The notes: generated by a model not told the origin, from the sequence alone. Counted from the stretch's first letter, positions 50,203-61,689 are shown. The stretch: DNA of 64,000 nt from Mesorhizobium sp. M9A.F.Ca.ET.002.03.1.2 (GCF_003952365.1 NZ_CP034443.1:1419001-1483000); one strand, 5' to 3'. A program made the numbers and translations.

Positions 50203-50823
50203 TCAGTTCTCCAGCACTTCCTTGGATGCCACGGTCGAATCGGCGTTGAGCTTGTAGATGACCGGCACGCCGGTGCCGAGCTCAAGCCTGACGATCTCCT
50301 CGCCCGACTTCCCATCCAGCGCCATGATCAGCGCGCGCAGCGAGTTGCCGTGCGCCGCTACTAGCACGGTGCCGCCGCGCAGCACATGCGGCTGCATGTC
50401 GTGCAGGTAGTAGGGCCAGACGCGCGCGCCGGTGTCTTTCAGACTTTCGCCGCCAGGCGGCGGCACGTCGTAGGAGCGGCGCCAGATATGCACCTGCTCC
50501 TCGCCCCATTTCTTGCGCGCGTCATCCTTGTTGAGGCCGGAGAGGTCGCCATAGTCGCGCTCGTTCAGCGCCTGGTCGCGGATAGTCTCGAGATCGCTCT
50601 GGCCGACCGCGTCGAGAATATGCTGGCAGGTCTTCTGCGCCCTGATCAGCGACGAAGTGAAGGCGATGTCGAATTTCATGCCGCGCGCCTTCAGCTTCGC
50701 GCCCGCCTCCTTGGCCTCGGCGTGGCCCAGCTCGGTCAGGTCGACGTCGCGCCAGCCGGTGAAAAGGTTCTTCAGGTTCCATTCGCTCTGGCCATGGCGC
50801 ACGAGCACGAGAGTTCCCGACAT
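50203..50823 (-). CDS. gpmA: 2,3-bisphosphoglycerate-dependent phosphoglycerate mutase
   Basis: Interconverts 3- and 2-phosphoglycerate in glycolysis. 206 residues. The phospho-histidine motif [10 protein letters not shown] is at about residues 6-15 and the second His lies in [27 protein letters not shown] is also typical. It is the short alphaproteobacterial form (E. coli GpmA is about 250). Its ATG is 33 bp after dapB, in the same direction. Confidence 0.93.
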   Translation of the reverse strand: MSGTLVLVRHGQSEWNLKNLFTGWRDVDLTELGHAEAKEAGAKLKARGMKFDIAFTSSLIRAQKTCQHILDAVGQSDLETIRDQALNERDYGDLSGLNKDDARKKWGEEQVHIWRRSYDVPPPGGESLKDTGARVWPYYLHDMQPHVLRGGTVLVAAHGNSLRALIMALDGKSGEEIVRLELGTGVPVIYKLNADSTVASKEVLEN

Positions 50824-50856
50824 TTTCGCTCCTTCAGCATTGTGGATAGGGTCGCC

Positions 50857-51699
50857 TCAGTTCAATCCGAGCACGTCCCGCATCGAATACAGCCCCGGCT
50901 TCCTGCCGCGCGCCCAAAGGGCGGCCTTGACAGCGCCGCGGGCGAAAATCGCCCGGTCCTCGGCATGGTGGGCGAGCGTGATGCGCTCACCGGTGCCGGC
51001 CAGCACCACACTGTGGTCACCGACCACCGAGCCACCGCGCAGGGTGGCGAAACCGATCGAGCCGGTTTTTCGCACGCCGGTGTGGCCGTCGCGCACCCGC
51101 ACGCTGTTCCCGTTAAGATCGATGCCACGCCCGACGGCGGCGGCTTCGCCGAGCAGCAGCGCCGTCCCCGACGGTGCGTCGACCTTGTGCCGGTGATGCA
51201 TTTCCAGGATTTCGATGTCGAAATCGTCGGCATCGAGCGCGCGCGCCGCCTGTTCCACCAGCACCGCCAGCAGATTGACGCCGAGGCTCATATTGCCTGA
51301 CTTGACCACCGTCGCGTGGCGCGCAGCAGCCAGGATCTTCGCATTGTCGTCCGTCGAGCAGCCGGTGGTGCCGATGACATGGGCGATGCGCGCCTGCGCG
51401 GCATAGCCGGCGAATTCGACTGTCGCTGCCGGGCTCGTGAAATCAAGCACGCCGTCGGCCTTGGCGAAGGCCGGCAGCGGGTCGTCGCCGATCGCCACGT
51501 CTATATTGCCTATACCGGCAAGCTCGCCGGCGTCCTTGCCGAGATGGGGTGAACCGGCCCGCTCGATCGCACCGGCGACGCGTGCGCCCCGTATCGTGTG
51601 GATGGCGCGGATCAGCGCCTGGCCCATGCGGCCGGCCGCACCCACCACCACCAGGCCCATTTCATTGACGGGGGGGTCGTTTGTGGCCGTACCGTTCAT
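50857..51699 (-). CDS. dapB: 4-hydroxy-tetrahydrodipicolinate reductase
   Basis: Reduces 4-hydroxy-tetrahydrodipicolinate to tetrahydrodipicolinate for diaminopimelate and lysine. 280 residues. Rossmann motif [17 protein letters not shown], the catalytic [16 protein letters not shown] and [11 protein letters not shown] are conserved. The ATG at 51699 overlaps the upstream exporter stop by 4 bp; an internal ATG at 51660 ([13 protein letters not shown]) is an alternative and gives a more usual length. Confidence 0.94.
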   Translation of the reverse strand: MNGTATNDPPVNEMGLVVVGAAGRMGQALIRAIHTIRGARVAGAIERAGSPHLGKDAGELAGIGNIDVAIGDDPLPAFAKADGVLDFTSPAATVEFAGYAAQARIAHVIGTTGCSTDDNAKILAAARHATVVKSGNMSLGVNLLAVLVEQAARALDADDFDIEILEMHHRHKVDAPSGTALLLGEAAAVGRGIDLNGNSVRVRDGHTGVRKTGSIGFATLRGGSVVGDHSVVLAGTGERITLAHHAEDRAIFARGAVKAALWARGRKPGLYSMRDVLGLN

Positions 51700-53597
51700 A
51701 AAGTTCTCCCGATCGCTTTTTTTGCGCGCCGCACCGGAGTTTGGATTGGCTTGCCGTCGTCGACAAGTCCCAGCCCCTTGTTGCCCTGCACCCGATGGAA
51801 ACGGGCATAGACGCTCTGCGGGTCGGCCATCAGCGAGGCATGCGTGCCTTGTTCGACAAGCCGGCCCTGTTCCAACACGACGATGTGGTCGGCGTTGACC
51901 ACCGTCGACAGCCGGTGCGCGATGACGATGGTCGTGCGTCCTTCCATCACATGGGTCAGCGCTTGCTGGACACGCGCTTCCGCCTCGTTGTCGAGCGCCG
52001 AGGTCGCCTCGTCGAGCAGCAGGATCGGTGCCTGCCGAACGATGGCGCGGGCGATCGACACGCGCTGGCGCTGCCCGCCCGACAGCGTCACGCCGCCTTC
52101 GCCGACAGGGGTGTCATAGCCTTGCGGCTGCTGGCGGATGAAGCTGTCGGCCTCGGCCTGCTGCGCGGCCAGTTCGATCTCGGCGTCACTGGCGCTCAGC
52201 CGCCCGTAGCGGATGTTGTCGCGGATGGTGCCTTCGAACAGATAGGGCTGCTGCGAGACATAGGCGATCGAACTGCGCAGCGACCGCTTGGTGATCTTCG
52301 AAATGTCCTGGCCGTCGACCTCGATGCTGCCCGCCTCGACGTCATGGAAACGCTGCAGGAGCGCCACCAGCGTCGACTTGCCGGCGCCCGAGGCGCCGAC
52401 GATGGCCGTCATCTTGCCGGCGGCGGCAACGAAGCTGAGGTCCTGCAGGACCGGAGCGTTGGCGACATAGCCGAACGACACATTGTTGAAGCGCACCTCG
52501 CCCTTGGTGATCGTCGCTTCGACCGCTCCGGGTGCGTCGCCCTGTTGCGGCTCGAGGTCGAGCAGCTCGTAGATCATGCGCGCATTGACCAGCGCGCGTT
52601 CCATGCCGACCTGCATGCGCGCCAGCCGCCGGGCCGGATCGTAGGCGAGCAGCAGCGCAGTGATGAACGCAAAGACGGCGCCAGGCGGCTGGCCGCCAAC
52701 GGTTGACCGGTAGCCGGAATAGGCGATGACGCCGGCGACGGCGAAGCCGGCCAGCATTTCGGAGATCGGCGTCAATCGTTCCGACACGCGGGCGATGCGG
52801 TTTGCCCGCTGCTCCGCGCCGGCGACAAGACCGCTGATGCGGCGCGACAGCTCGTCTTCCAGCGTGAAGGCTTTGACGATGGCGATGCCTTGCGTTGCTT
52901 CCTGCATGGCGCCGATCAGGCGCGAGTTGATCTGCACCGCTTCGCGCGTGGCGCGCCTTATTCTGCGGGTCAGATAGACGACCGTGTAGATCAGCGGCGG
53001 CCCGATCAGCAGCGACATCAAGGAGAGCATCGGATCCTGCCAGATCATGACGCCGATCAGCGCGGCCAGCGATACGGCGTCGCGTGCCAATGATGTCAGC
53101 GTCATCGAGAGCAGGTCGCGGATGCCGTTGACGTTCTCGTTGATCTGCGCGGCCAGCCGCCCCGAGCGCGTGTCGTTGAAGAAGCCGACGCCGAGCTTCA
53201 TCAGATGAGCGAAGATGCGGCGCTGGTAGCGCGCCACCAAATTGTTGCCGATCCTGGCCAGCGTCACCGCCTGGCCGTAGGTAGCCAGCCCGCGCAGCAT
53301 GAAGGCGCCCAGGATCGACACGCAGATCAGCGCGATGAGATCGCCGCGCTGCTCGTAGAAGATCTGGTCGACGACATCCTTCATGATCCAGGCGGTGAAG
53401 GCGGTCGTGGCCGCAACCGTCACCAGGCACAGAACGGCCAGAGCATAATACCAGCGATAGTCGCGGCTGTTCTCGGCGATGATGCGGCGGACCACCGCCA
53501 CGATCTCGCCGGGCCGGGCTTTGGCTTGGTGGTTGGGCGACTGGTTCAAGTCGGGATCGTTCCGTGATGTCGGTTCGGCTTCGCGGCCGGGCTGCAA
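51696..53597 (-). CDS. MsbA-like ABC exporter (fused permease and ATPase)
   Basis: 633 residues. N-terminal transmembrane domain with about six helices from residue 50 ([22 protein letters not shown]) to 320, then an ATPase domain with Walker [10 protein letters not shown], signature [14 protein letters not shown], Walker [13 protein letters not shown] and H-loop IVIAHRLST. The MsbA/lipid A flippase group is the closest, but export of other amphiphiles cannot be excluded. In an operon with dapB and gpmA; glk lies 68 bp upstream on the same strand. Confidence 0.88.
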   Translation of the reverse strand: MQPGREAEPTSRNDPDLNQSPNHQAKARPGEIVAVVRRIIAENSRDYRWYYALAVLCLVTVAATTAFTAWIMKDVVDQIFYEQRGDLIALICVSILGAFMLRGLATYGQAVTLARIGNNLVARYQRRIFAHLMKLGVGFFNDTRSGRLAAQINENVNGIRDLLSMTLTSLARDAVSLAALIGVMIWQDPMLSLMSLLIGPPLIYTVVYLTRRIRRATREAVQINSRLIGAMQEATQGIAIVKAFTLEDELSRRISGLVAGAEQRANRIARVSERLTPISEMLAGFAVAGVIAYSGYRSTVGGQPPGAVFAFITALLLAYDPARRLARMQVGMERALVNARMIYELLDLEPQQGDAPGAVEATITKGEVRFNNVSFGYVANAPVLQDLSFVAAAGKMTAIVGASGAGKSTLVALLQRFHDVEAGSIEVDGQDISKITKRSLRSSIAYVSQQPYLFEGTIRDNIRYGRLSASDAEIELAAQQAEADSFIRQQPQGYDTPVGEGGVTLSGGQRQRVSIARAIVRQAPILLLDEATSALDNEAEARVQQALTHVMEGRTTIVIAHRLSTVVNADHIVVLEQGRLVEQGTHASLMADPQSVYARFHRVQGNKGLGLVDDGKPIQTPVRRAKKAIGRTL

Positions 53598-53665
53598 TTG
53601 GGCAATCCTCTTAGCGCCCCGGTGGCGGCTTGCCTATGGCCGAGGCCGCGAAACTTCATTGCGGA

Positions 53666-54685
53666 TCAAACTCGCCAGCGCCGTCCTGCCGTCTGGACGC
53701 CGAACAGCGAAGGATTTCTGGCATAGGCGGCAAGACCGGAAAGCGCCGCCAGCGGATGGGTGATCACATAGACGGGCATGCTGCGCATCAGGTCGCTATG
53801 CGGCGCCTTGTCCTCGAAGGCGGCGCGGAAATTGCCGGCTTTCAGGGCCGGCAGGATTTTCTGCGCGATGCCGCCGGTCAGGAAGACGCCGCCACGGCTC
53901 ATGAACACCAGCGCGAGGTCGCCGGCGGTGCGCCCGAGGCAGGTGACGAATATCGACAACGCTTCCTCGGCCACCGGATCGGTTTTCGCCAAGGCAGCGG
54001 CGGTGATCTCGGCCGGCGTGGTCAAGGGCGCCGGCCTGCCGTCCGCCTTGGCCACCGCCCGGTAGGCATTGACGAGGCCGCGTCCGGACAGGATCTGTTC
54101 GCCGGAGATTCTGCCCTCGAGCCTCTCGATATGCGGAAAGACCTGGAAATCGCGCGGCGAGCGCGGCCCGATGTCCATATGTCCTCCCTCGCCGGGCACC
54201 GGTATCCAATGGTTCAGCGCGTGGACCAGGCCGGCGACGCCAAGCCCGGTTCCGGGACCGAGCACCACCCGTCCCGCATTGGGCTCCGGCGCATCGCCGC
54301 CGATCTTTTCCATATGTTCTTCGCCGAGCGCCACGACGGCCAGCGCCTGCGCCTCGAAATCATTGAGCACTACGACGTCGCTGAGGCCGAGGCTCGCAAA
54401 CATCTTTTTCGGCTTGACGATCCACGGGCAGTTGGTGAGCGGGATCTCGTCGCTGTCGACCGGGCCGGCCACCGCCAGCACGGCGGAGTTGGGCCGGGCC
54501 GACGAGCGGTCGAGCACCGCCGCCTGGATCGCCTCGTCGATGGTGTTGAAATTGGCTGTCTGGACGATCTGCGGTTCGGTTGGTTCCGAGTTCGCGTCGA
54601 GCACGACCGAGAAGCGCGCATTGGTGCCGCCAATGTCGCCGATCAGGATCGGAAACCGCAACACAGTGTCGTCGTCGCCTGGCAT
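53666..54685 (-). CDS. glk: Glucokinase
   Basis: ATP-dependent glucose phosphorylation. 339 residues from ATG 54685 ([27 protein letters not shown]), with the phosphate-1 motif [10 protein letters not shown], the phosphate-2 region [13 protein letters not shown], and [37 protein letters not shown] holds the catalytic glucokinase region. The frame continues upstream but members of this ROK-unrelated Glk family start near this ATG. Confidence 0.92.
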   Translation of the reverse strand: MPGDDDTVLRFPILIGDIGGTNARFSVVLDANSEPTEPQIVQTANFNTIDEAIQAAVLDRSSARPNSAVLAVAGPVDSDEIPLTNCPWIVKPKKMFASLGLSDVVVLNDFEAQALAVVALGEEHMEKIGGDAPEPNAGRVVLGPGTGLGVAGLVHALNHWIPVPGEGGHMDIGPRSPRDFQVFPHIERLEGRISGEQILSGRGLVNAYRAVAKADGRPAPLTTPAEITAAALAKTDPVAEEALSIFVTCLGRTAGDLALVFMSRGGVFLTGGIAQKILPALKAGNFRAAFEDKAPHSDLMRSMPVYVITHPLAALSGLAAYARNPSLFGVQTAGRRWRV

Positions 54686-54889
54686 GCTTTTGTCCGTCCC
54701 GGTTCCCAGTGGCGTTCCGCCGTTCTTTTGTTGACTAGCGCATGACCTTGGAAAGGGAAATCGGTTTTCGAAGTGACGCGATATACAGAGCAGAGCAAGA
54801 GAAAGGTAAGATTGGCCCAAACCATCCCGGCAGAACGATCAGATTCCGGCCTGCGGGAGGAAGGTAGCACAAACGCCTCAAATATCGCG

Positions 54890-55990
54890 TCAGTTCCCCG
54901 GTCGGGGTCGTGGCAGCGGAATGCCGATCTCGGGCGTTGCCGCGAAGGCGTTCACCGAGGCCGGAAGCGCCTCCGTGCCGCTTACGGATGCCCGTGCCGG
55001 CGGCGGAGCCGCCGCGAGAATGGGTGCAGTGGTGGCGGCCGCGACCGGCACGCCGTCACCGTAATAGGTGACCGCTTCTGCCGAAGCCGGATCTGGCCCG
55101 TCAAGCACCGCCTGGCATTCCGCGGGCAGACTTGCCATCGTCATCACGTCGCGCGCCTTCGGCCTGTCCGGGTTCTTGTTGGGGCGCCATGGTTCCTCGG
55201 TGAACCACCAGGCCAGTGATTTGTCGCAGCTCTCTCCTGGCGCCGTGGCTTCCTGTCGCTTGCAGTTAGGCGAGCCGGGCTGACAGCCGATGCGGATATG
55301 AAAATGATAGTCGTGGCCCCAGAACGGCCTGACCTTGCGCAGCCATGCGCGGTCGCCTGTCACCGTGTCGCAAAGCTTCTTCTTGATGCCGGGATTGACC
55401 AGGATGCGCTCGACTTCAGGGTAACTTGCCGCGCGCTTCAGGAGCCGCATATGTGCCGGTACCCAGAGTGCATCCTTCACCAGATGGGTCTTTTCGTCGA
55501 CAAGCAGGGTGGCGCTCATGTTTTCGCGCTGGTTGATCGAAAGCTTGCGGTCGGGCATCGGCGTCAGCCAGATGTCGGCGTCGAGGCCGATCTGGTGCGA
55601 GGCATGGCCGGTCAGCATCGGCCCGCCGCGCGGCTGTGAAATGTCGCCGACCAACAGCCCTGGCCAGCCATCGGCCGCGGCGTCGCGCGACAGTTTCTCG
55701 ATCAGCGCGATCATCGTCGGATGGCCCCAGCGGCGGTTGCGCGAAGGCCGCATCACCTCCCATTTCGGGCCATCCAAGGGAATGGCGACGCCGCCGGCAA
55801 AGCAGCCCTTGGAATAAAAGCCGACGGATTGCGGCGCAGCCACGGCCGGCAGCTTTTTGGCGCCGAACAGGTCTTTCGCCAAGTCTTCGGCCGCTGCAGG
55901 TCGCGCTGCAAGGCCTGCCAGGGCGAGAAAGGCGAATGCTGCCGTCAGCGGCAGCGTCCTGCCGGGCAATGATCGGTTCAACGTCTTCAT
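54890..55990 (-). CDS. mepA: Penicillin-insensitive murein endopeptidase
   Basis: Zinc LAS-type metallopeptidase that cuts D-Ala-meso-DAP crosslinks in the periplasm. 366 residues from ATG 55990 with a signal peptide (LPLTAAFAFLALAGLAARPAAA). Zinc ligands appear in GHASHQIGLDADIWL and GHDYHFHIRIGC. The C-terminal 90 residues after the catalytic domain are an Ala/Pro-rich extension ending IGIPLPRPRPGN, longer than in E. coli MepA. Stands alone between glk and the SDR gene. Confidence 0.9.
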   Translation of the reverse strand: MKTLNRSLPGRTLPLTAAFAFLALAGLAARPAAAEDLAKDLFGAKKLPAVAAPQSVGFYSKGCFAGGVAIPLDGPKWEVMRPSRNRRWGHPTMIALIEKLSRDAAADGWPGLLVGDISQPRGGPMLTGHASHQIGLDADIWLTPMPDRKLSINQRENMSATLLVDEKTHLVKDALWVPAHMRLLKRAASYPEVERILVNPGIKKKLCDTVTGDRAWLRKVRPFWGHDYHFHIRIGCQPGSPNCKRQEATAPGESCDKSLAWWFTEEPWRPNKNPDRPKARDVMTMASLPAECQAVLDGPDPASAEAVTYYGDGVPVAAATTAPILAAAPPPARASVSGTEALPASVNAFAATPEIGIPLPRPRPGN

Positions 55991-56049
55991 GAAGCAGAAC
56001 CCCTCTGCGAATTTAAGCGAATCATACCACGCCCGGCGCGACGTTTCGA

Positions 56050-56955
56050 TCACGACCGCTTCATCGGACTGCGCGCCTCGCCGTCGCGCCAGTTGCCATC
56101 AGCCCACATATGGTCGAAGGCCGACCGGTAGTCGGGAAAGCGAAAGCGATAGCCGGCCGCCTTGATCGCTGTGTTGGCGACACGCTTATTCTCACCATAG
56201 AAGGACCGCGCCATGGGCGAAAGTTGGGCGGCCTCGAACGGAATTTCAGGCGGCGGTGTGACGCCCATCAGCCCTGCGGCATAGGCGACGACGTCCTGGG
56301 GTGGCGCCGGCAGGTCGTCGGTGACGTTGAAGATGCCGCCGCGATTGGCTCCGGCCAGATGCCAGAGCACCCCCGCAATGTCGTCGCAATGGATGCGGTT
56401 GAACACCTGGCCCGGCTTGACCAGCCGCCGGGCGGTGCCGTTTTCCAGATTGACCAAGGCATTGCGGCCCGGCCCGTAAATGCCGGAAAGCCGCAGGATC
56501 GCCACCGGCCGGCCGATGTCCTGACCCAGTTTCAGCCAGTCTTGCTCGGCTGCGACACGCATCATCGAGCGCTTCGACACCGGCCGGCATTCGGCGGTCT
56601 CGTCCACCCAGCCCCCGCCATGGTCGCCATAGACGCCGACGGTGGAGAGATAGGCGATCCATTTCAGCGCTGGCATCTCCGTCGTGATTGTCTCGCGCGC
56701 CGCATTCAGCACCGGGTCGCCGGCCTCGTCCGGCGCCACCGAAACGACGAGATGGGTTGTTTTCTCGAGCGCGTCGCCGATTTCGGTTGTCAGCGCGCCA
56801 TCGAACAGCAGCGGCTGGAGTCCGGCCTGCCGCAGCGCTTCGAATTTCTCCGGCGCGCGTGTCGTGCCAAGGATCGTGCCGGTATCCTTATTGGCGTGGG
56901 CAAACGCCTTGCCCGAATAGCCGGCGCCGAAAATGAAGATCTGCCTGCTGCTCAT
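56050..56955 (-). CDS. NAD(P)-dependent SDR/epimerase-family protein (YeeZ-like)
   Basis: 301 residues from ATG 56955. N-terminal Rossmann motif [30 protein letters not shown] (the epimerase YxxxK position is not typical), and an [12 protein letters not shown] region. This is the atypical SDR group annotated as YeeZ-like or NAD-dependent epimerase, without a known reaction. It overlaps queG by 4 bp (ATGA), so the two are coupled. Confidence 0.82.
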   Translation of the reverse strand: MSSRQIFIFGAGYSGKAFAHANKDTGTILGTTRAPEKFEALRQAGLQPLLFDGALTTEIGDALEKTTHLVVSVAPDEAGDPVLNAARETITTEMPALKWIAYLSTVGVYGDHGGGWVDETAECRPVSKRSMMRVAAEQDWLKLGQDIGRPVAILRLSGIYGPGRNALVNLENGTARRLVKPGQVFNRIHCDDIAGVLWHLAGANRGGIFNVTDDLPAPPQDVVAYAAGLMGVTPPPEIPFEAAQLSPMARSFYGENKRVANTAIKAAGYRFRFPDYRSAFDHMWADGNWRDGEARSPMKRS

Positions 56956-58112
56956 GCATGCGCCTCGATTTGATTTGCCAGCGCCAGGCGCCATTCGCGC
57001 TGCACGGCCTCGTCGCTTTCTGCTTTCACCGCGGCGGTGGCCCGTTTGGTAAATTCCGAAGCTGGCACAAGCCGCGACAGCGCCCACACCGCCGCGCCGC
57101 GCACTAAGGGCGAAGCGTCGCCGAGCAGCGCGCGCACGGCGTTGCCGAGCGAGCAATCACCGGAATTGCCGGCGGCGATCAGCACATTGCGGACAAAGCG
57201 GTCGCGACCGATGCGCTTGATCGGCGAGCCGGTAAAGAAAGATCGGAAAGCGGCGTCGTCGAGCGCCAAGAGATCGGCGAGCGGCGGCTGGCGCAAATCG
57301 TCGCGTGCTGCAAGTTTCACCTCGGACGCAGCCTGGGCAAACTTGTTCCAAGGGCAGGCGGCGAGGCAGTCGTCGCAGCCATAGATTCGGTTGCCGATTT
57401 TTTCCCGGAACTCATGCGGGATCGGCCCCTTGTTCTCAATGGTGAGATAGGAGATGCAGCGCCGCGCATCGAGCCGGTAGGGAGCAGGAAATGCATCGGT
57501 CGGGCAAACGTCGAGACAGGCGCGGCACGAACCGCAATGGTCGTCCTCGGGCGTATCGGGTGCAAGCTCGGCCGTCGTGAAGATGGTGCCGAGGAACAGC
57601 CAGGAGCCGTGCTCGCGGCTGACCAGATTGGTGTGCTTGCCTTGCCAGCCGAGGCCGGCGGCTTCGGCCAGCGGCTTTTCCATCACCGGAGCGGTATCGA
57701 CGAACACTTTTACGTCGCTCCCCGATCGCGCCACGATCTTGCCGGCGATCTCTTTCAGCCGGCCTTTCATCACGTCATGGTAATCGCGGTTCTGCGCGTA
57801 GACGGAGATCGCGCCGCGGTCGCGCTTCGCCAGCACCGCGCGCGGGTCGTGGTCGGGGCCGTAGTTCATGGCCAGCACGATGACGGAGCGAACCTCAGGC
57901 CAAAGTGCCGCCGGCTCGCCCCGGCGTTCGAGCGTATCGGCGATCCAGCCCATCGAGCCATGGAAGCCGTCGGCGACAAATTCGGCAAGCCGGGCCGGCG
58001 CCTGCGGGATGGCATCGGGCGTGGTGACGGCAACGGCATCGAAACCGGCGCGCCGCGCCTCGCGGTCGATCAGCGCGCGCAGGTTTTCCGCTCTAGAAAT
58101 CGAGGTCCGCAT
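56952..58112 (-). CDS. queG: Epoxyqueuosine reductase
   Basis: Cobalamin- and Fe-S-dependent reduction of epoxyqueuosine to queuosine in tRNA. 386 residues. Two [4Fe-4S] ferredoxin-like motifs: [19 protein letters not shown] and [32 protein letters not shown] and [16 protein letters not shown] are family signatures. A C-terminal HEAT-like tail is present. Its start overlaps the GST gene end by 20 bp. Confidence 0.95.
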   Translation of the reverse strand: MRTSISRAENLRALIDREARRAGFDAVAVTTPDAIPQAPARLAEFVADGFHGSMGWIADTLERRGEPAALWPEVRSVIVLAMNYGPDHDPRAVLAKRDRGAISVYAQNRDYHDVMKGRLKEIAGKIVARSGSDVKVFVDTAPVMEKPLAEAAGLGWQGKHTNLVSREHGSWLFLGTIFTTAELAPDTPEDDHCGSCRACLDVCPTDAFPAPYRLDARRCISYLTIENKGPIPHEFREKIGNRIYGCDDCLAACPWNKFAQAASEVKLAARDDLRQPPLADLLALDDAAFRSFFTGSPIKRIGRDRFVRNVLIAAGNSGDCSLGNAVRALLGDASPLVRGAAVWALSRLVPASEFTKRATAAVKAESDEAVQREWRLALANQIEAHA

Positions 58113-58785
58113 AATGTGACACCGGCGACAGGCCGCGCACCCGGTCGGATAAAAGCGGCCGGAACGATGGCCGTGATTTCACCCGTGCATACCATTCGCG
58201 CGCGGCAGCGTGTTCGCGCCAGTCGATCTCGCCGAGATAATCGAGCACAGACAGAGCGGCCGCGGCCGCGAGGTCGGCATAGGTGACCTTGTTGCCGGCC
58301 AGCCAATGGCGGGTGCCGGCCAGCCAATTGGTGTATTTCATGTGCTGACGGATATTGGCGCGCGCGGCGCGGATCGCCGCCGAATCGGGCGAACCACCGC
58401 CCGCCGTTTCCGGCATCACCGGCTTCAGCACGCGCTCGCGCACGAGGTGCCGTGTCACCTCGCTGTCGGCCTTGTTGAGATACCAGTCGGTCAACCGGCG
58501 GATTTCGGCGCGCCCCATCGGGTCCTCGGCGAACAGCCGCTTGTCGCGCTTGAGCACGCCGCGCGTCTCGTCGAGATATTCGGCGATGACCATGGCGCCG
58601 ACGATCGGTACGTCCCCCTCGGCGAGCAGGATCGGCAGCGTGCCGGCCGGGTTCAGGGCCAGAAACTCCTTGCGCCGCATCCACGGCTTTTCCTCGATCA
58701 GTGCCAGCTCCTCGCCATATTCGCCGAAAGCGAGGCGCACGAACCGGCAGGAGGCGAACATCGGGTGGTGGAAAAGCGTCAGCAT
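58093..58785 (-). CDS. Glutathione S-transferase family protein
   Basis: 230 residues. N-terminal thioredoxin-like domain ([36 protein letters not shown]) with Ser at about 12 or Cys at 13 as possible catalytic residue, cis-Pro region [29 protein letters not shown], and an all-helical C-terminal domain from about 95. Glutathione substrate unknown. Overlaps queG by 20 bp. Class cannot be assigned by eye. Confidence 0.86.
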   Translation of the reverse strand: MLTLFHHPMFASCRFVRLAFGEYGEELALIEEKPWMRRKEFLALNPAGTLPILLAEGDVPIVGAMVIAEYLDETRGVLKRDKRLFAEDPMGRAEIRRLTDWYLNKADSEVTRHLVRERVLKPVMPETAGGGSPDSAAIRAARANIRQHMKYTNWLAGTRHWLAGNKVTYADLAAAAALSVLDYLGEIDWREHAAAREWYARVKSRPSFRPLLSDRVRGLSPVSHYADLDF

Positions 58786-58898
58786 GGTCCCGCGATAATA
58801 GAGCGCACTGGCAAATCGCCGGCTGCGCCGGTAAGTCTTGGCCGCCCCGATTCAGAGGGCCGTCAGGGTGCTGCGACCTATAGGAGGAGTTCCGCGCC

Positions 58899-58928
58899 AT
58901 GACAAGCAAGCCGTTCTTCAAGCCCTAA
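58899..58928 (+). CDS. Possible 9-residue leader peptide before uppP
   Basis: ATG 58899 opens a frame for MTSKPFFKP and stops at TAA 58926-58928. It has an unusually strong TAGGAGGAG at 58880-58888, 10 bp upstream, and ends 19 bp before the uppP ATG. Such a frame could couple or attenuate translation of uppP. The length is too short to prove it is translated. Confidence 0.4.
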   Translation: MTSKPFFKP

Positions 58929-58947
58929 CTCGAACGCCGAGGTTGCC

Positions 58948-59754
58948 ATGGAAAGCCAGACCATCGTCGAAGCGCTGCTGCTCGGCATGATCGAGGGCCT
59001 GACCGAGTTCATTCCGGTCTCGTCGACCGGCCATATTCTGCTTGCCGGCCATTTTCTCGGTTTCCACTCGACCGGCAAGGCCTTCGAGATCCTGATCCAA
59101 CTCGGCGCCATACTGGCGATCCTCAGCGTCTATTTCCATCGTCTGTGGCAGATGCTGATCGATCTGCCGCGTGATCGGGTGACGCGGCATTTCGTCCTCG
59201 GCATCCTCATCGCCTTTCTGCCGGCGGCCGTCATCGGCGCGTTGGCGCATGGCTTCATCAAGACGGTTTTGTTTGAATCGCCGAGGCTGATCTGCATCAT
59301 GCTGATCATCGGCGGCGTTGTCCTTCTGTGGGTGGATCGTCTCAAGCCGAAGCCGCTCTACCACGACGTCGAGCGGTTTCCGCTCAGGCTCTATCTGCAG
59401 ATCGGACTGTTCCAGTGCCTTTCGTTGATCCCCGGCACGTCGCGCTCCGGCTCGACGATCGTCGGCGCGCTGCTTCTGGGCGTCGACAAACGGGCGGCCG
59501 CGGAATTCTCCTTCTTCCTCGCCATGCCGACGATGATCGGTGCCTTCGCCTTCGACCTCTTCAAGAACCGCGATGTGCTGACCAGCGCCGATCTGCCGAT
59601 CATCGCCGCCGGTTTCATCGCCGCCTTCGTCGCGGCGCTTATCGTCGTGCGCTTCCTGCTCAACTACGTCTCGCGGCACGGCTATTCGCTGTTCGGCTGG
59701 TGGCGGCTGGTCATCGGCACCGTCGGGCTCGCGGCGCTGTTCGTCTGGGGGTAA
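58948..59754 (+). CDS. uppP: Undecaprenyl-diphosphatase (BacA family)
   Basis: Recycles undecaprenyl diphosphate, the lipid carrier of cell-wall synthesis, at the cytoplasmic membrane; confers bacitracin resistance. 268 residues, about eight helices. The two conserved motifs are [17 protein letters not shown] (residues 16-32) and [19 protein letters not shown] with catalytic Glu, Ser and Arg. GAGG lies 6 bp before the ATG, weaker than the signal of the leader frame. Confidence 0.94.
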   Translation: MESQTIVEALLLGMIEGLTEFIPVSSTGHILLAGHFLGFHSTGKAFEILIQLGAILAILSVYFHRLWQMLIDLPRDRVTRHFVLGILIAFLPAAVIGALAHGFIKTVLFESPRLICIMLIIGGVVLLWVDRLKPKPLYHDVERFPLRLYLQIGLFQCLSLIPGTSRSGSTIVGALLLGVDKRAAAEFSFFLAMPTMIGAFAFDLFKNRDVLTSADLPIIAAGFIAAFVAALIVVRFLLNYVSRHGYSLFGWWRLVIGTVGLAALFVWG

Positions 59755-59779
59755 GGCGGCAAGGGTCTACGTTTGCCGT

Positions 59780-60157
59780 TCAGTTCCGCCCGTAGAAAAC
59801 ATTCTCGACATGCACCGGCCAGCGCCACGGCAGCACCGCGACCATGTCGAAGCGCACCGACAATCTTCCATAGTCGGACTGGCGCGATAGCCACAGATCG
59901 GCGGCGCTTTCGATACGGCGTTCCGATTCGTAGCGAACAGCCTCCATGGCTTCCATCAGCGTACGGCGCGCCTTCACCTCGACGAACAGCACCAGATCGC
60001 CGCGCCGTGCGATCAAATCGATCTCGCCGAACCGCGTTCGGTGGCGGCGCGCCAGGATCCGGTAGCCTTTCACCATCAATGCCGCAGCCGCCAGCCACTC
60101 GCTGCGATGGCCGCGCCGATAGGCCTGCTGGCGGCTGGCGACCGGGCGCTCAGCCAT
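59780..60157 (-). CDS. yraN: UPF0102 family protein YraN
   Basis: 125 residues with a restriction-endonuclease-like fold. [49 protein letters not shown] is the complete UPF0102 signature, with Glu, Asp and ExK residues of a PD-(D/E)XK core. Its nuclease activity is not established. It overlaps the end of rsmI by 8 bp, the common arrangement. Confidence 0.9.
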   Translation of the reverse strand: MAERPVASRQQAYRRGHRSEWLAAAALMVKGYRILARRHRTRFGEIDLIARRGDLVLFVEVKARRTLMEAMEAVRYESERRIESAADLWLSRQSDYGRLSVRFDMVAVLPWRWPVHVENVFYGRN

Positions 60158-61079
60158 CGCCGTCTTTCCCGGCGTCCTGGTCCCTCGCAGCGTCCCTGAG
60201 TTCGAGCAATCGCCGGTAAAGCGCCTGCTTCTGTCCGCCGGTCATCTTGGCGGCTTCCGCCGCCGCCTTGGAGGCCGGCATCTCGGCGGCGAGCGAAAGC
60301 AGGAGCCGGTCGATATCAGCCGGCTCGTCGGCCGTTGCCTCCGACGGGCCGACGCAGATGACGATTTCGCCCTTCGGCGTGTCGGCCGCCTGATAGTGTT
60401 CGGCGAGCGACCGCAAGGTACCGGTCCGTATCTCCTCGAAGGTCTTGGTCAGTTCGCGGCCGATCGCCGCCTTGCGGGCGCCACCCAGCGCCTCGACCAT
60501 GGCGCCAAGCGTCTCGGCCAGCCGCCGCGGCGATTCGAAGAAGATCAGCGTCGCTGGCACGGCTTTTAGCGCTTCCAGCCGCGCCAGCCGCTGCCCGGTC
60601 TTCACTGGCAGGAAGCCGGCGAATAGGAAGGCGTCGGAAGGCAGGCCGGACGCCGTCAGCGCTGCAAGCGGCGCCGATGGGCCGGGGATCGGCACGACGC
60701 GAATGCCCTGATCGAGCGCCTCGCCGACCAATCGGTAGCCGGGATCTGAGATCAGCGGCGTGCCGGCGTCCGAGATCAGCGCCACGCTCTGCCCGGCCAG
60801 CAAGGCTGCGATCAGTTTCGGCCCGGCGTCGCCGGCATTGTGCTCATGATAGGCCGTGGTGCGCCGGCGGATGCCATAGCGGTCGAGCAGCACGCGGCTG
60901 ACACGCGTGTCCTCGCAGGCGACGATGTCGGCGGCGGCCAGCGTTTCCAGCGCGCGTAACGTGATGTCGGCGAGATTGCCGATCGGCGTCGCCACCAGAT
61001 AGAGCGCCGGCTCGAGCGGCCGCGCCGATACCTCGGTCTGGCCGATCAGATAGCTGCGTTTTGCCAACTCGCCGGTCAC
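60150..61079 (-). CDS. rsmI: 16S rRNA (cytidine1402-2'-O)-methyltransferase
   Basis: Methylates the ribose of C1402 in 16S rRNA. 309 residues from GTG 61079, with GGAGGGG 5 bp before it; an upstream ATG frame to 61157 has no such site. [22 protein letters not shown] is the tetrapyrrole-methylase N-terminus, then [31 protein letters not shown] and [12 protein letters not shown]. The C-terminal extension ([15 protein letters not shown]) is present. Confidence 0.94.
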   Translation of the reverse strand: MTGELAKRSYLIGQTEVSARPLEPALYLVATPIGNLADITLRALETLAAADIVACEDTRVSRVLLDRYGIRRRTTAYHEHNAGDAGPKLIAALLAGQSVALISDAGTPLISDPGYRLVGEALDQGIRVVPIPGPSAPLAALTASGLPSDAFLFAGFLPVKTGQRLARLEALKAVPATLIFFESPRRLAETLGAMVEALGGARKAAIGRELTKTFEEIRTGTLRSLAEHYQAADTPKGEIVICVGPSEATADEPADIDRLLLSLAAEMPASKAAAEAAKMTGGQKQALYRRLLELRDAARDQDAGKDGDG

Positions 61080-61224
61080 AGGTGCCCCTCCATTCAGCCC
61101 TGTTTGGCACGGCTCACGCCGGGTTGCAAAACCCAGCCGAAGTGAGGCGGCCGCCATGCCTTTGCCACAGTACGGAACGAAACCATGCCCGGCGGGTTTT
61201 ATCCCTGATCTCGGGAGGAGCAGG

Positions 61225-61422
61225 ATGGACAGCCTTAAGATCCAGGACGTTTTCGAACCGTACTATGCCGGCCGCAAGCGCTTCGCCGCGCGGAAGGACA
61301 AGAGCCTGCCTGCAAGGGCCGACGTCAGCTCGGCTAAGAAGCCGCGAAAGCGTCACCCTTCAAAGGCGACCAACCTGGAAATCGACCCCTCGACCGACAC
61401 CGGCAGCACGATGGAGCACTGA
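61225..61422 (+). CDS. Small basic hypothetical protein
   Basis: 65 residues, strongly basic in the middle (RKRFAARKDKSLPARADVSSAKKPRKRHPSK) with a short hydrophobic N-terminal (SLKIQDVFEPYYAGRK) and an acidic tail. The ATG at 61225 has a strong GGGAGGAG 5 bp upstream, which argues it is real. It resembles no family I know. Followed by a second small frame starting 7 bp after its stop. Confidence 0.6.
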   Translation: MDSLKIQDVFEPYYAGRKRFAARKDKSLPARADVSSAKKPRKRHPSKATNLEIDPSTDTGSTMEH

Positions 61423-61429
61423 CCAGACG

Positions 61430-61618
61430 ATGCCCAATCGCTTCGATATTTTCATCACCCGTCTCGAAACGAAAAGTGCCCGCAATGGCGTACCATCATA
61501 TCCTACAAGCGATCAGCACCGCGTCCGCCGCGCCAAGGGCGATGCCAAGCCGGCTCGCTCCGATGGGGCGATCGCCGAGAAAGACCACTCCAAGCGCCGC
61601 CACAAGCACGACGCCTAA
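61430..61618 (+). CDS. Second small basic hypothetical protein
   Basis: 62 residues: MPNRFDIFITRLETKSARNG then a basic, disordered C-terminus (KDHSKRRHKHDA). It starts 7 bp after the previous small gene and has only a poor GGAG-like site inside the preceding gene end, so translation would rely on coupling. Composition is similar to its neighbour. Confidence 0.45.
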   Translation: MPNRFDIFITRLETKSARNGVPSYPTSDQHRVRRAKGDAKPARSDGAIAEKDHSKRRHKHDA

Positions 61619-61689
61619 CTACCGCAATCTACGCGATTGGCAGAGGTGCTTCTCCCGAAGGCGCGGTTGCGAACGCTCGGCCACATCGT

